Assembly: GCF_014640555.1 (NCBI RefSeq) | Contig: NZ_BMHE01000003.1 | Span: 62,001 to 126,000, forward strand | Direction of reading: 5' to 3' | Origin: Paenibacillus marchantiophytorum | GTDB taxonomy: Bacteria > Bacillota > Bacilli > Paenibacillales > NBRC-103111 | Length of the DNA: 64,000 bases | Shown here: one piece after another, positions 43,840-52,918 of the stretch | Position numbering within the stretch: position 1 is the first letter of the stretch | Layout of the letters: every line of letters starts with the position of its first letter | Made by a program: the position numbers and the translations under genes | The notes under the pieces: generated by a model | The model's input: the letters and a program-made list of their open reading frames with translations, nothing else | Told to the model about the DNA's origin: nothing | Databases searched by the model: none

Positions 43840-44647
43840 CCATAGTTACCCCCTGCTCGATCAAATATTTTTTGATGATGGCAGCAATCGCATGCTGCTC
43901 ATGATGAATGGTGATATCATCAGCCATCTTTTTCAAATCGGGATGCGCATTCTCAACGGCGTACCCCATATCCGCGCTTTGCATAAGAGAGATGTCGTTT
44001 AAATTATCGCCAACGGCCATCGTATAAGCATTTTCTATAGACAGAATACGCATAAGTTCTTGCAAGGCATTTCCCTTTGACACATCGGGAGGCAATATCT
44101 CTAGATAGTTCCACTCCGAATATACGATTTCATTCGGCATACCATGGTCTTGAACGAGCTGCTCTACAGCCTTCAGCAAGCCAAGATCGGAGGAAATTAG
44201 CAGCAGCTTTGTAACCCTATCCATGACCGTATTCTCAGTAAGCAGAGAACACTTAACTTGATCCTTCTCTTCATGCTTCTTTACAATCTCATTCCGATTA
44301 GGGGTATATACTTGGCCGTCTCGATAAACGAATAAACCTACATCATCAGTCAAACTGCTTACAATTTGCTGCCACAGCTCCTGGAGTAAGGGGAGATGCT
44401 TATCGTAAAGAACTTCTTCTGTGATTGGATTGTAAATTCTAGCGCCATTGTAAAGAATTACGGGTACGTCTAGGTTCAGCTCTTTAATAAATGGCGTAAC
44501 AGCCGCTTCCATTCTTCCCGTCGCTAAAGTAAAGATTCCGCCAAGCTCGCGGAAAATTCGAATTGCCGCCAAATTTTGCTGGCTAATTTGCTGATCCTTA
44601 TTCAGCAGAGTCCCGTCAAGGTCTGAAACGAATAATGTTTGATTCAC
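43784..44647 (-). CDS. Cof-type HAD-IIB phosphatase
   Basis: A 287-aa HAD hydrolase. Motif I is FVSDLDGTLL (nucleophile and acid Asp), motif II is in FTLATGRM, and motif IV is MAVGDNLNDISLM. The IIB cap lies between. These enzymes dephosphorylate sugar phosphates and flavin or PLP precursors. The start is GTG, preceded by GGTGG. The last ~19 residues overlap the IMPase gene. It probably shares the cluster's phosphate-ester substrates. Confidence 0.88.
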   Translation of the reverse strand: MNQTLFVSDLDGTLLNKDQQISQQNLAAIRIFRELGGIFTLATGRMEAAVTPFIKELNLDVPVILYNGARIYNPITEEVLYDKHLPLLQELWQQIVSSLTDDVGLFVYRDGQVYTPNRNEIVKKHEEKDQVKCSLLTENTVMDRVTKLLLISSDLGLLKAVEQLVQDHGMPNEIVYSEWNYLEILPPDVSKGNALQELMRILSIENAYTMAVGDNLNDISLMQSADMGYAVENAHPDLKKMADDITIHHEQHAIAAIIKKYLIEQGVTMDESFGDCANDGETSRRVD

Positions 44648-44680
44648 CAGTCTTTCGCCACCTATCCATCTTATATCTGT

Positions 44681-45454
44681 TTATATAACGATTGAACCGC
44701 CTTGGCTGTTCATGATCTGTTTTTTCTGCATTTGAAAATTGCTAGCCTCCATCGCCAACACGAACTCCATCTCGGAAATGCGTTCACAGGCAATTAGAAG
44801 TTTTTCTTGTTTATTGATTTTGAGGCTAAAACAGATATGCATCGTTGGGATGTTATTTTCTCCAGCACTCTCTTCGCCTTGGCGCATTTTCACATTGGCA
44901 ATTTGAATCTCATGCTCACCTAAGGTAGAAGCAATTCGGCCAAGCGCACCAGGATAATCCACTATTTCTAGTTCGACCTCTTGCGGTCTTCTGTGCAGGA
45001 GCATATGCTTCTCCCACTTATTCAGGACATAGAGACTAATTAACACTAGGCAAGTAGAAAGGAACGCCCCCATATAAAAGCCGGAACCAACGCACAAGCC
45101 GATCCCTGCCACTACCCAAACGGAAGCCGCCGTCGTTAAACCTTTCACCATGTTCCCATTGCGCATAATCGCGCCAGCTCCTAGAAAACCAATGCCGCTA
45201 ATCACTTGCGCCGCCAAGCGCGCTGGATCCACCCTGACATTCGTTTCATTAACGAATTGTGAGAATCCGTAAATCGATAGCAGCATGATTGTTGCAGAAC
45301 CCAGGCAAACCAGAATATGCGTTCGGAAGCCAGCCGCATGGTTGCTCCATTCTCTTTCGATCCCAATGGATCCGCCAAGTACAACGGCTAATATCATGCG
45401 GAATACGAGTTCCAGGTGCGTTATTTCCCAAATATTTCCATGAATATCTCCCAT
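44681..45454 (-). CDS. MgtC/SapB-family protein with C-terminal ACT-like domain
   Basis: A 257-aa protein. The membrane part (about 1-145) has MILAVVLGGSIGIEREWSNHAAGFRTHILVCLGSATIML and RLAAQVISGIGFLGAGAIM. The soluble part (about 155-250, VELEIVDYPGALGRIASTLGEHEIQIANV) has the ACT-like fold of full-length MgtC proteins. GGGAGATTAAG precedes the ATG. It sits between the ABC ATPase and the HAD phosphatase, so it belongs to the transport operon. A role in balancing Mg2+ or phosphate during phosphoester uptake is inference. Confidence 0.88.
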   Translation of the reverse strand: MGDIHGNIWEITHLELVFRMILAVVLGGSIGIEREWSNHAAGFRTHILVCLGSATIMLLSIYGFSQFVNETNVRVDPARLAAQVISGIGFLGAGAIMRNGNMVKGLTTAASVWVVAGIGLCVGSGFYMGAFLSTCLVLISLYVLNKWEKHMLLHRRPQEVELEIVDYPGALGRIASTLGEHEIQIANVKMRQGEESAGENNIPTMHICFSLKINKQEKLLIACERISEMEFVLAMEASNFQMQKKQIMNSQGGSIVI

Positions 45455-45488
45455 TTCTTAATCTCCCGCCCACTTAGAATTTCGGCGA

Positions 45489-46585
45489 TCATCCCAGATT
45501 GATTAGCCTGCCTGTTTCTTTATCGTATAGATTGATCCTATCCAGGCGTAATGTGATCCACACCGTTTTGCCTACCGGATAGTCAAGTTCACCGATGACT
45601 TTCACAAGCAATAAATTTTCGGGACTTGTCGTCAATTGAATCAAGGTTTCCGAACCTGCTGGCATAACGGAATACACGATAAGTGGAATCGCTCCCTCCA
45701 CGCTCTCTGCTGAAATCCGGATATCCTCCGGATAGATCGACATAACGACCTTGCTTGATGCTGGATTTGCGCACGGAATGACGAGTCTGCCCAGCTCCGA
45801 TTCGGCTAATGCGGTTCCCCCTTCATAGGTACAGGCTGCATCAATGAAATTGATCTTGGGGTTTCCGATAAAATCGGCTACACGCAAATCTACCGGATGT
45901 CGATAAATGTTGCGCGGTGTATCCACCTGCACAAGGTTGCCCTCGAAGAAAACGGCAATCTTCGTGGACATGGTCAGCGCCTCAACCTGATCGTGCGTTA
46001 CATAGACGATCGTCGTTTTCAGTTCGCGATGCAGCCTCTTGAGTTCTGCTCTCATCTCCAGCCTTAGCTTGGCATCCAGGTTGGATAGAGGCTCGTCAAG
46101 CAGTAATATCTTAGGCTCCGTAACGATTGCCCGAGCAATCGCGACACGCTGCTGCTGGCCCCCAGAAAGCTCCGAGGGATAGCGATCCTTGTATTTGCTA
46201 ATGCGCATTTTCTCCAAAGCACTTTCGACTTTGGAACGAATCTCTAACTTAGGCATCTTATGAATGGAAAGACCGAACGCCACATTATCAAATACTGTCA
46301 TGTGCGGCCAAAGCGCATAACTCTGGAATACCAGGTTCAGCCCGCGTTTGGAAGGAGGCGAGTATAATTTTTGGCACCGTTCACCATTTCCTTGCCATTG
46401 ATCGTCAGAATACCTTCTTCTGGGTTCTCCAAACCTGTAATAACCCTGAGCGTTGTTGTTTTCCCACAGCCGGACGGTCCAAGAAGCGTCATAAAGTCGC
46501 CGTCCTCAATGTATAGATCCAGATCTTTCAGAATATGATTGTTGTCAAAGTACTTGTTTACTTTGGTAAGTTTAATACCGCTCAT
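45489..46585 (-). pseudogene. ABC transporter ATPase, frameshifted
   Basis: The first part (46585-46337) has Walker A LLGPSGCGKTTTLR. The second part starts SYALWPHMTVFDNVAFGL and contains the signature ELSGGQQQRVAIARA, Walker B ILLLDEPLSNLD, the H-loop YVTHDQ and a TOBE-like end (IYPEDIRISAE). The frames separate near 46363: after KNYT the second frame reads PPSKRGLNLVFQSYALWPHM, the expected sequence. One extra base explains it. Intact length would be about 365 aa. It may be a true lesion or a base-call error; the rest of the operon is intact. AGGAGGC precedes the ATG. Confidence 0.85.
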
Positions 46586-46591
46586 GTACGC

Positions 46592-48430
46592 CTAGCCTCC
46601 TATGCCCTTTGAAAGATCCGCTTTTCCATACTTCGTTGCGATGAAATGAGTAATCATGATTAAGGCAATAATAATGACAACGATGGCGTTGGCATACTGC
46701 TGGTAGCCCTTCTCCGCATATCGGAAGGTAAGCGTCGTCAGTGTGCTTGTTTTGGGGGTAACGAGCAAGATGATTAAATCGAGCTCTTTCATGGCGCTAA
46801 TAAACAGAAGCAGGAATGCGCTAATCAAGCCCTTGCGGCTAAGCGGCATCATAATTCTGAGAAATCTGCGCGGCCATGAAGCGCCATGCAGCTTGGCTGC
46901 CTCCTCCAACTCCCCGCTGATCTGCAGCATGGTGCTTGTTCCGGATCTCGTCGCAAACGGCAATTCCTTGACGATCGTAATCAGAATGACAAGTGCGAGC
47001 GTCCCATACAAAGCAGGCAGCAAGAGCTTGGGCTGAGCGAACATCGATAAGTAGATCGCAGCAAAGGAAATGCCGGGAATCAGATAAGGCATGAATGAAA
47101 GCTGCTCAACCAGCTTGCCGGAAAGCGTCTTTCTGCTTTTGGAGATCACATATCCGAAAATCAGACCCATCACCGCTGCGACCGAAGCAGCTACAAAAGC
47201 AATGGAGAGTGAATTTTTCAATCCCAGCAAAATGGTTTCGCTCTTCAAAATGCCCACCTCGCCGGAGGCAATCGAGAAATATGAATCCCCGAACCAGTAA
47301 TGCGTGGTCAGATTGCTTAAGCTGTAGTTGCCGTCTTGCAGCATAAATGTCTGCCACAGCAGCAGCAGCATGGGGAATATCCCCGCACTAAACATGAACA
47401 GAAATACCAGGACAACAGAAGGCGCTTTCCAAATGCCAAGCGGATTCAAATTTTTACGCGAATCTTTGCCACCGATGGTCGCATAACTTTTGCGTTTGCC
47501 AATGGCTCGCTGGTTGATGTAAATGGTTAATGACGAGATGATGATTAGAATAAGACTAAGCACATAAGCATCTGAAATCATTCTGTTTTTCATACTGCCG
47601 TATAACATCGTGGCGATCGTATAGTATTTGACAGGAAGACCAAGGAAGGCTGCTGCGCCGAACGTACCCATGCTCTTGGAAAATGTCAGAATTAATGCGG
47701 ATAAGATGGCCGGCAGCACAAGCGGGAACGTAATTCTCCTAAGAATCGTAAATCGGCTTGCTCCCAGGATATCGGCCGTTTCCTCTAAACTAGCGTTAAT
47801 CGAACTGAGTGAAACGGCAATCAACAAATAAAAGAAGGTATAGTAGTGACCGACAAGTACAATCGAAATCGGGAAAAAGCCATAGGAAACCCAATCTGGC
47901 GGATTGATTCCGAATACATATTGCAACATGCCTTGTGTGCCGCCGACGCGATCGTTCTTAAATACAATAAGCCACGCAAATGATTTGATCCAGGAAGGAA
48001 GCATGTAAGGAATAATAGCCAGAAAAGCAAACGTCTTTTTAAAAGGCAAATCTGTCCGTGTTACCAACCACGCCAACCCGCCGCCAACAATTAGCGAAAA
48101 GATAGAAACAAATAAAGCAATGTTGAAAGAGTTCAACAACGGCTTATAAAAGATCGACGAGCTAATGTCGCTGTACATCACATGTGCCCAATGATACAAG
48201 GTTAAATTGCCAGGAATAGCATCGCGATTGGCCCGGAGGTCCTCCGGATGCCACGTTAAGGTATTCGAAACGATTTCCCACATTGGAATAACGATGGTAT
48301 ATCCTAAGAAAAGGATGGCAATCAGACTAATCACATGCAGCGGATTCGTAACCATGCTTTTCAGCATATTCTTCGCCCGACTCATCGTAAATTTAGAAAC
48401 AGGCCGTTTCGCTAATTCCATTTTGCTCAT
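46592..48430 (-). CDS. ABC transporter permease, fused two-domain FbpB type
   Basis: A 612-aa protein with about 12 membrane segments and two BPD_transp_1 domains. Each has an EAA loop: EETADILGASRFTILRRITFPLVLPA (about 220) and ELEEAAKLHGASWPRRFLRIMMPLSRKG (about 510). Such fused permeases serve Fe3+, 2-aminoethylphosphonate, phosphoglycerate or sugar-phosphate uptake with FutA-like binding proteins. It overlaps the TIM-barrel gene by 4 bp and ends 6 bp before the ATPase start. Confidence 0.9.
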   Translation of the reverse strand: MSKMELAKRPVSKFTMSRAKNMLKSMVTNPLHVISLIAILFLGYTIVIPMWEIVSNTLTWHPEDLRANRDAIPGNLTLYHWAHVMYSDISSSIFYKPLLNSFNIALFVSIFSLIVGGGLAWLVTRTDLPFKKTFAFLAIIPYMLPSWIKSFAWLIVFKNDRVGGTQGMLQYVFGINPPDWVSYGFFPISIVLVGHYYTFFYLLIAVSLSSINASLEETADILGASRFTILRRITFPLVLPAILSALILTFSKSMGTFGAAAFLGLPVKYYTIATMLYGSMKNRMISDAYVLSLILIIISSLTIYINQRAIGKRKSYATIGGKDSRKNLNPLGIWKAPSVVLVFLFMFSAGIFPMLLLLWQTFMLQDGNYSLSNLTTHYWFGDSYFSIASGEVGILKSETILLGLKNSLSIAFVAASVAAVMGLIFGYVISKSRKTLSGKLVEQLSFMPYLIPGISFAAIYLSMFAQPKLLLPALYGTLALVILITIVKELPFATRSGTSTMLQISGELEEAAKLHGASWPRRFLRIMMPLSRKGLISAFLLLFISAMKELDLIILLVTPKTSTLTTLTFRYAEKGYQQYANAIVVIIIALIMITHFIATKYGKADLSKGIGG

Positions 48431-49320
48431 AACGAAGCCTCTTTCAATCTTTGAATGGAAGCCAGCACATGCTCACTGAGCGTTCGGTCCGTATCAAATT
48501 TGTTCATCGTAAGTTCTAAATTATAAATGCCTTGGTAGCCGGAACGTTGCAGAGCGGAAACATAATGTTCCAAGGGCAAGCTTCTTGCTTGCGTCAAAGG
48601 ATTATGCGTACCCGTCAGACCTAGCCCGTGAATATGAGTATGATAAACTTTGTCTAGAAACGCAGCAGGCGGAAGATCAAGCAGATGTGTTTCAGGTGCT
48701 GATTTCAAGCTCCGTTCATCCATAAGGTTCGAATAATAGTGTCCCATATCCCACGTAATGCCTACGCTAGGACTATTAACCTCGTTCACGATTCGAAGCA
48801 CACCTTCAATGGAATCTCCCGGATCCACCTTAATTGATTTCTTGCGATTGTTCTCTACCGCAATCTTCAGAGGCAGTTGCTCTGCATCAGTGATTGCAAC
48901 CCATTCATGCAGCAGTCGGACCGTCTGTTGGTGAAGTTCTTCCTCCGAGCCCGTCTTTGCATCATATGCGTGCAGCGCCATCGTCAAGCTGCTTTGATAT
49001 TGGTGGAAATGCTGTAAAATATAGCTCATCGAAGGATAAATGTCGGCAAAGCGGGAGCCTGGAAACTCCCCCGCCACATGACCGTGAATCGTAACTTGCA
49101 AACCGGCATCCCAGATACGTTGAATCAAATCCCGATATGCTCGTTCTTCTGCCCCTCGAGGAAGGATTCGGATCTCTATAGATTCGACGCCCGCCGACTT
49201 TAAAGCGTGCAGAATAAGCTCCTCATTGTCGTAGTGTGCAATCAAATCATTCGCGCTGTCTTTACTCGGCTTGCCTAGAAATACGGGTGCTTGTATTGAG
49301 AAACCTAGCATGCTCCACAC
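48427..49320 (-). CDS. Sugar phosphate isomerase/epimerase-like TIM barrel
   Basis: A 297-aa AP_endonuc_2-type (xylose isomerase-like) protein. ESIEIRILPRG, LPLKIAVENNRKKSIK, VGITWDMGHYYSN and HTHIHGLGLTGTHNPL supply the Glu, Asp and His residues that usually bind the metal. Relatives include IolE, IolI and hydroxypyruvate isomerase. It is encoded inside a transport operon with an IMPase-family enzyme, so it may isomerise the imported polyol or keto-sugar. The substrate is not determinable. Confidence 0.82.
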   Translation of the reverse strand: MWSMLGFSIQAPVFLGKPSKDSANDLIAHYDNEELILHALKSAGVESIEIRILPRGAEERAYRDLIQRIWDAGLQVTIHGHVAGEFPGSRFADIYPSMSYILQHFHQYQSSLTMALHAYDAKTGSEEELHQQTVRLLHEWVAITDAEQLPLKIAVENNRKKSIKVDPGDSIEGVLRIVNEVNSPSVGITWDMGHYYSNLMDERSLKSAPETHLLDLPPAAFLDKVYHTHIHGLGLTGTHNPLTQARSLPLEHYVSALQRSGYQGIYNLELTMNKFDTDRTLSEHVLASIQRLKEASL

Positions 49321-49335
49321 TCCATTCCCAAGTTC

Positions 49336-50532
49336 TTATTGATTTTTAATCCAGAAATTCACAACATCCTGATAAATCGGGTAAAATTTCTCACTATCGT
49401 ACTGCCAAACGTTAATCTCATTTATTTTTTTGGCATTCTTGGTAGGTAAATCCGAGCGAGTCATCCAAGACCCAACTTCACTAAATGGCACCGTTCCTTC
49501 CCCTTTACCGTCGGCTTCCCCTGCCATCCATCGCATCAGCAGCTTCGCCGCATTCGGATGCGGTGCTTGGTTGGCCACGAACAGCAATCCCTCATCGACA
49601 ACAGAAAGCTTAGGTTTAAGATCCCAGACGATGTCCGCCTTCAAATTATTTTGCGCCATTTTACGAATATCGCCAGAAACACCGATAAATACGGGAGCCG
49701 GTTTATTCGGGGACGCCTTGCCCACCGCATCTTGGCCGTCGGTGCTGCTTTTCACCAAAATCACATTTTTATAAAATTGCTGTAAAAATTCATAACCGGC
49801 GTTTTTCGTGCCATTCAGCACGATATCTTTGCCAAACTTCTCCTTATAGGCTTTCGCCATATCATCGGAATTAGCGACAAAAGCGACGAACATATCCATC
49901 TGTGCGGGCGATTGCAGGGGATCGACCATTAATACCCGATTCTTCCACTCCGGCGTGGTCAAATCCCACCAATTCGAAAGTGGAGGAGTCTTATTCTGCT
50001 CTGTGTTATAGAACAATGTGCGAAATTCCAGGTAAGGCACGAATGCAATGCTCTTGCTTCTCCAAGGCTCATATATTTTCTCCGCAATATCGGTCGGCAA
50101 ATATTTGAATACACGGCCTTTTTTGACAAGCTCCTCTTCGATGCCGCCGCCAACTTCCTTCGTCAAGATGAGATCTGCGTTAAAGATACCAGCGTCCTGT
50201 TCACGGATCACCTTATCCATAATGGCGTTAGACTTGAGGTCGAACGTTTCTACTTGGATACCCGGATATTTCTTCTCGAACGTCTTCTCAACATCATTGA
50301 TTCTTCCCGATGTGGAATAAACCGTGACTTTACCTTCCTTTTTTGCTTTTTGGTAGAGTTCGTCAGCAGTCTCTGTTTTGTAAAGTCCGACACGCTCGGC
50401 CCACTCGGATTTCTTAGTCTCTCCCTTAGATCCCGTTGTTGTGTTCTTCACGTTTGAAGTTGAATTGCTGCATGCTGCAAGTACCATGGTGAAGGTTAGT
50501 AATAATGCGGAAAAATTCCTCACTCTTTTCAT
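49336..50532 (-). CDS. Extracellular solute-binding lipoprotein, FutA/AEP-binding type
   Basis: A 398-aa lipoprotein with lipobox VLAAC. The mature part has ADELYQKAKKEGKVTVYSTSGRINDVEKTFEKKYPGIQVE, the hallmark of iron(III)/2-aminoethylphosphonate-type binding proteins, and VFIGVSGDIRKMAQN. AGGAAGAGG precedes the ATG at 50532; in-frame ATGs upstream lack a site and would bury the signal peptide. It is the first gene of the transport operon. Typical Fe-binding tyrosine pairs are not obvious, so an anionic organic ligand is more likely. Confidence 0.85.
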   Translation of the reverse strand: MKRVRNFSALLLTFTMVLAACSNSTSNVKNTTTGSKGETKKSEWAERVGLYKTETADELYQKAKKEGKVTVYSTSGRINDVEKTFEKKYPGIQVETFDLKSNAIMDKVIREQDAGIFNADLILTKEVGGGIEEELVKKGRVFKYLPTDIAEKIYEPWRSKSIAFVPYLEFRTLFYNTEQNKTPPLSNWWDLTTPEWKNRVLMVDPLQSPAQMDMFVAFVANSDDMAKAYKEKFGKDIVLNGTKNAGYEFLQQFYKNVILVKSSTDGQDAVGKASPNKPAPVFIGVSGDIRKMAQNNLKADIVWDLKPKLSVVDEGLLFVANQAPHPNAAKLLMRWMAGEADGKGEGTVPFSEVGSWMTRSDLPTKNAKKINEINVWQYDSEKFYPIYQDVVNFWIKNQ

Positions 50533-50624
50533 AAAACACCTCTTCCTGGATTTATTACTGAATGACTGCATCTTCAACCAAAACGATCCGTAAAATCGTT
50601 CCACCTTTTATCCTTAAACAAGAA

Positions 50625-50638
50625 AGTAAGCGTTAACA
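50625..50638 (-). promoter_or_regulatory. cre-like or LacI-type site before the transport operon
   Basis: The minus strand reads TGTTAACGCTTACT, within two bases of the cre consensus TGWAANCGNTNWCA and sharing TAACG with the nearby LacI operators. It lies about 95 bp before the binding-protein start, so CcpA or the LacI protein could act here. Confidence 0.4.
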
Positions 50639-50687
50639 TTTCTTTCAACAAGAGGATACCGCAGTCTCCCTCTCGTAGTTAAATTAC

Positions 50688-51695
50688 TTATTTTATTACT
50701 GAGGTGCAGGTTTCCCTAATGATAAGCTTCGTAGGCAACAATATCGATTGCGCAGTCAATTTGTTCTCTGTTAACATCTGTAGAAGTACTTCAGCCGCCT
50801 TACGGCCCATTTCCTTCCTCGGCTGAGCAACAGTCGTTAGTTTAATCCAGTGAAGATCCGACACTTCCAAATTATCAAAGCCAATTACACTCATACGCTC
50901 TGGCACAGATAGTTTGTGTTCCGCTAACCATTCTAAGGCGCCAATACCAAGCAAGTCGTTTGCCGCAAATACAGCTGTCATGGACGGGTAATCTTCCATC
51001 AACTTGCCCATAGCTCTGTACCCGCATGCGATGGTTCGTCCGTCCCATACGATGCCACTGGGATCAGGCTCCAATCCACGTTTCTTCAGACAATCCACAT
51101 AACCACGATATCGTTCCTGACCGGTAAACGAATACGGCGGCATCCCCATAAACCCGATTCGAGAATGTCCCAGTGAGAGCAAATAATCCATCGCGTTACA
51201 AGCACCCTCATAATGATCAACGTCGACAAACGGCATATCCAAATCTTGCGGAGGTCTCCTGCGCAGGAATACAACAGGAATTTCCAAGCGACGCATAATT
51301 TCTAAAGCTTCTTCATCCAAAAAATCTGGCGTTACAATGATGCCATCCATCTTCCGTTCCATTACACTGGTTAGAAATCTCTTCTCTTTCTCTAGCCTTC
51401 TTGAGGTATTCACATACACGACTTGATAGCCATTGTCCGATAGGACCTCCTCAACATCGTGCGCCATGGCCGAGAAAAAGGGATCAGTAATATCAGGAAT
51501 CATTAATCCTATCGTATTCGACTTACGGCTAATCAAGCTTCTGGCCACCGCGTTCGGTGTGTAATTAATTCGCTTCATCGCTTCCAGCACTTCATTCTTC
51601 GTATCCTGCTTAATATCAGGATGATTATTTAATGCTCTTGAGACAGTGGATACGGATACACCCAAATGTTTGGCTACATCTTTGATTGTTGGCAT
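50688..51695 (-). CDS. LacI-family transcriptional regulator
   Basis: A 335-aa repressor. The HTH is TIKDVAKHLGVSVSTVSRALNNHPDI (2-27), the hinge helix is YTPNAVARSLISRKS, and the periplasmic-binding-like ligand domain has IGLMIPDITDPFFS and SVIGFDNLEVSD. AAAGGAG precedes the ATG, and directly before that lies a 28-bp operator, so it likely represses itself. A nearly identical operator precedes the phosphatase gene at 52701. The inducer is probably a product of that phosphatase or of the transport operon. Confidence 0.93.
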   Translation of the reverse strand: MPTIKDVAKHLGVSVSTVSRALNNHPDIKQDTKNEVLEAMKRINYTPNAVARSLISRKSNTIGLMIPDITDPFFSAMAHDVEEVLSDNGYQVVYVNTSRRLEKEKRFLTSVMERKMDGIIVTPDFLDEEALEIMRRLEIPVVFLRRRPPQDLDMPFVDVDHYEGACNAMDYLLSLGHSRIGFMGMPPYSFTGQERYRGYVDCLKKRGLEPDPSGIVWDGRTIACGYRAMGKLMEDYPSMTAVFAANDLLGIGALEWLAEHKLSVPERMSVIGFDNLEVSDLHWIKLTTVAQPRKEMGRKAAEVLLQMLTENKLTAQSILLPTKLIIRETCTSVIK

Positions 51696-51710
51696 AGTTG
51701 TAAATCTCCT

Positions 51711-51738
51711 TTGGTAACGATTCCGGTAACGTTACCAA
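51711..51738. promoter_or_regulatory. LacI operator, autoregulatory copy
   Basis: It begins TTGGTAACGATTCC and continues GGTAACGTTACCAA. The second part holds the 12-bp palindrome GGTAACGTTACC, and the first is an extra half-site. It differs at one of 28 bases from the site at 52731. It abuts the regulator's ribosome site. Confidence 0.85.
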
Positions 51739-51810
51739 AATTGTATGACATCGTCCCTTGTCATGTCAACTGAAACATTAGGCAGCAGGGCTGATGTCGC
51801 GCTCATCCGT

Positions 51811-52701
51811 TCAAGATGCCGATTCAGCGATCGCTTGCCAATCGGACCAACAGGTTGAATAGCCATCCCGATAGTTATGGATGCAATACTCGTAGAACGT
51901 ATGAATAAAGGCAAGCCGCTCCATGGCTGGACCATACTTGAGAGCATCATTCGGATCGGCATCCGTCATATCTTTACCGCCAATTTGAATATGCCTGCGC
52001 ATAATATCTTCCTTGGTAACAATACCAACATTGCGCAGCATATCGTACATGAGCAGGAAGGAAGTCGTCCTGCCTACGCCTCCACGGCAGTGAAAGTGCA
52101 GCCACACTCCTGGAGAGAGCGCTTTCACGAATGTGATAAATTGATCGACAACGACATCCAGAGGACGGTGATGATCAGAGACAAAAAATCGCTGATAGCC
52201 AAAGCCTTCCCCAGTAACCAGTTCTTCCTCTGTCAATACCTGCTTGGGATCGGTCACAGGACCTTCCAATTGAATTGATTTCCCTTCCAACACGTCAAAA
52301 GTAATTGCCGGAGTTACTGCTAGTGCATCTAGCAGACGTCGCTCCTCCGCTCTCACTTCTTCATCACGCAAGTTCTTATTTGCGTTATTATTCAAACCGT
52401 ACCAGCTTACCGCCATCCCATTAACGAAGCCATGGCTTTCCTGACGCAGGTCAATGATCATTAGAGGCTTATGACCAATCGTTTCATTCATACAATGAAG
52501 CCCCTTTTCTGAAAACATTCCGCTCCCCGACGCCTGCAATTCAGCTAATCCCGCTAAATTAGGTTGATCCATTCCTCCCGCTTGCACAGGCGCTGCTGTC
52601 ATGCGAAACCGTTTAGGCAATTGATCGATGTTATTCACATCAATCAGACAACGAGGCTCTGCCTTCACTTGACCGTTCAAATGCTCTTTATTGGTGCACA
52701 A
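51811..52701 (-). CDS. PTP-like inositol polyphosphate phosphatase (cysteine phytase relative)
   Basis: A 296-aa phosphatase. The P-loop is HFHCRGGVGRTT (HCx5R with Thr after), near residue 210. The general-acid segment YQRFFVSDHHRPLDVVVDQF resembles the tDHxxP motif of PTP-like phytases. PKRFRMTAAP near residue 30 matches the family's usual N terminus. No signal peptide is seen, so it should act in the cytoplasm. The start is TTG at 52701 with GAGGG eight bases upstream. The promoter overlaps a LacI operator. It likely dephosphorylates inositol phosphates; other phosphoester substrates are possible. Confidence 0.82.
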   Translation of the reverse strand: MCTNKEHLNGQVKAEPRCLIDVNNIDQLPKRFRMTAAPVQAGGMDQPNLAGLAELQASGSGMFSEKGLHCMNETIGHKPLMIIDLRQESHGFVNGMAVSWYGLNNNANKNLRDEEVRAEERRLLDALAVTPAITFDVLEGKSIQLEGPVTDPKQVLTEEELVTGEGFGYQRFFVSDHHRPLDVVVDQFITFVKALSPGVWLHFHCRGGVGRTTSFLLMYDMLRNVGIVTKEDIMRRHIQIGGKDMTDADPNDALKYGPAMERLAFIHTFYEYCIHNYRDGYSTCWSDWQAIAESAS

Positions 52702-52721
52702 GTCGAATACCCTCTTCCCAG

Positions 52722-52758
52722 ATTATAATATTGGTAACGTTTCCGGTAACGTTACCAA
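52722..52758 (-). promoter_or_regulatory. Promoter with overlapping LacI operator
   Basis: On the minus strand TATAAT is at 52727-52722. The 28-bp operator (TTGGTAACGTTTCC then GGTAACGTTACCAA, 52731-52758) occupies the -10/-35 spacer and the -35. Bound repressor would exclude RNA polymerase. Confidence 0.85.
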
Positions 52759-52850
52759 TATATTATCTTAACCTTCCTTTTCCTGTCAATGCTTAGTTTT
52801 GAATGTCTAGATGCTGCTCCACTGACGTCTTGCGGTAGGATGCCCTTAAG

Positions 52851-52892
52851 CTAAATGAGACTGCCGAATAACTTCGCGGCAGCCTCATTTAG
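52851..52892 (-). terminator. Terminator after the large secreted protein gene
   Basis: CTAAATGAGACTGCCG pairs with CGGCAGCCTCATTTAG with one mismatch around a short loop. It lies 27 bp past the stop of the gene at 52919. Confidence 0.75.
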
Positions 52893-52918
52893 TAGTAAAT
52901 TAAGTTATCGTTCCATGT

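Noticed and set aside
45489..46301. Reading the ATPase 3' part as an independent gene starting MTVFDNVAFGL
   Set aside because: The upstream frame continues as PPSKRGLNLVFQSYALWPH without a start, so it is the second half of a frameshifted gene.
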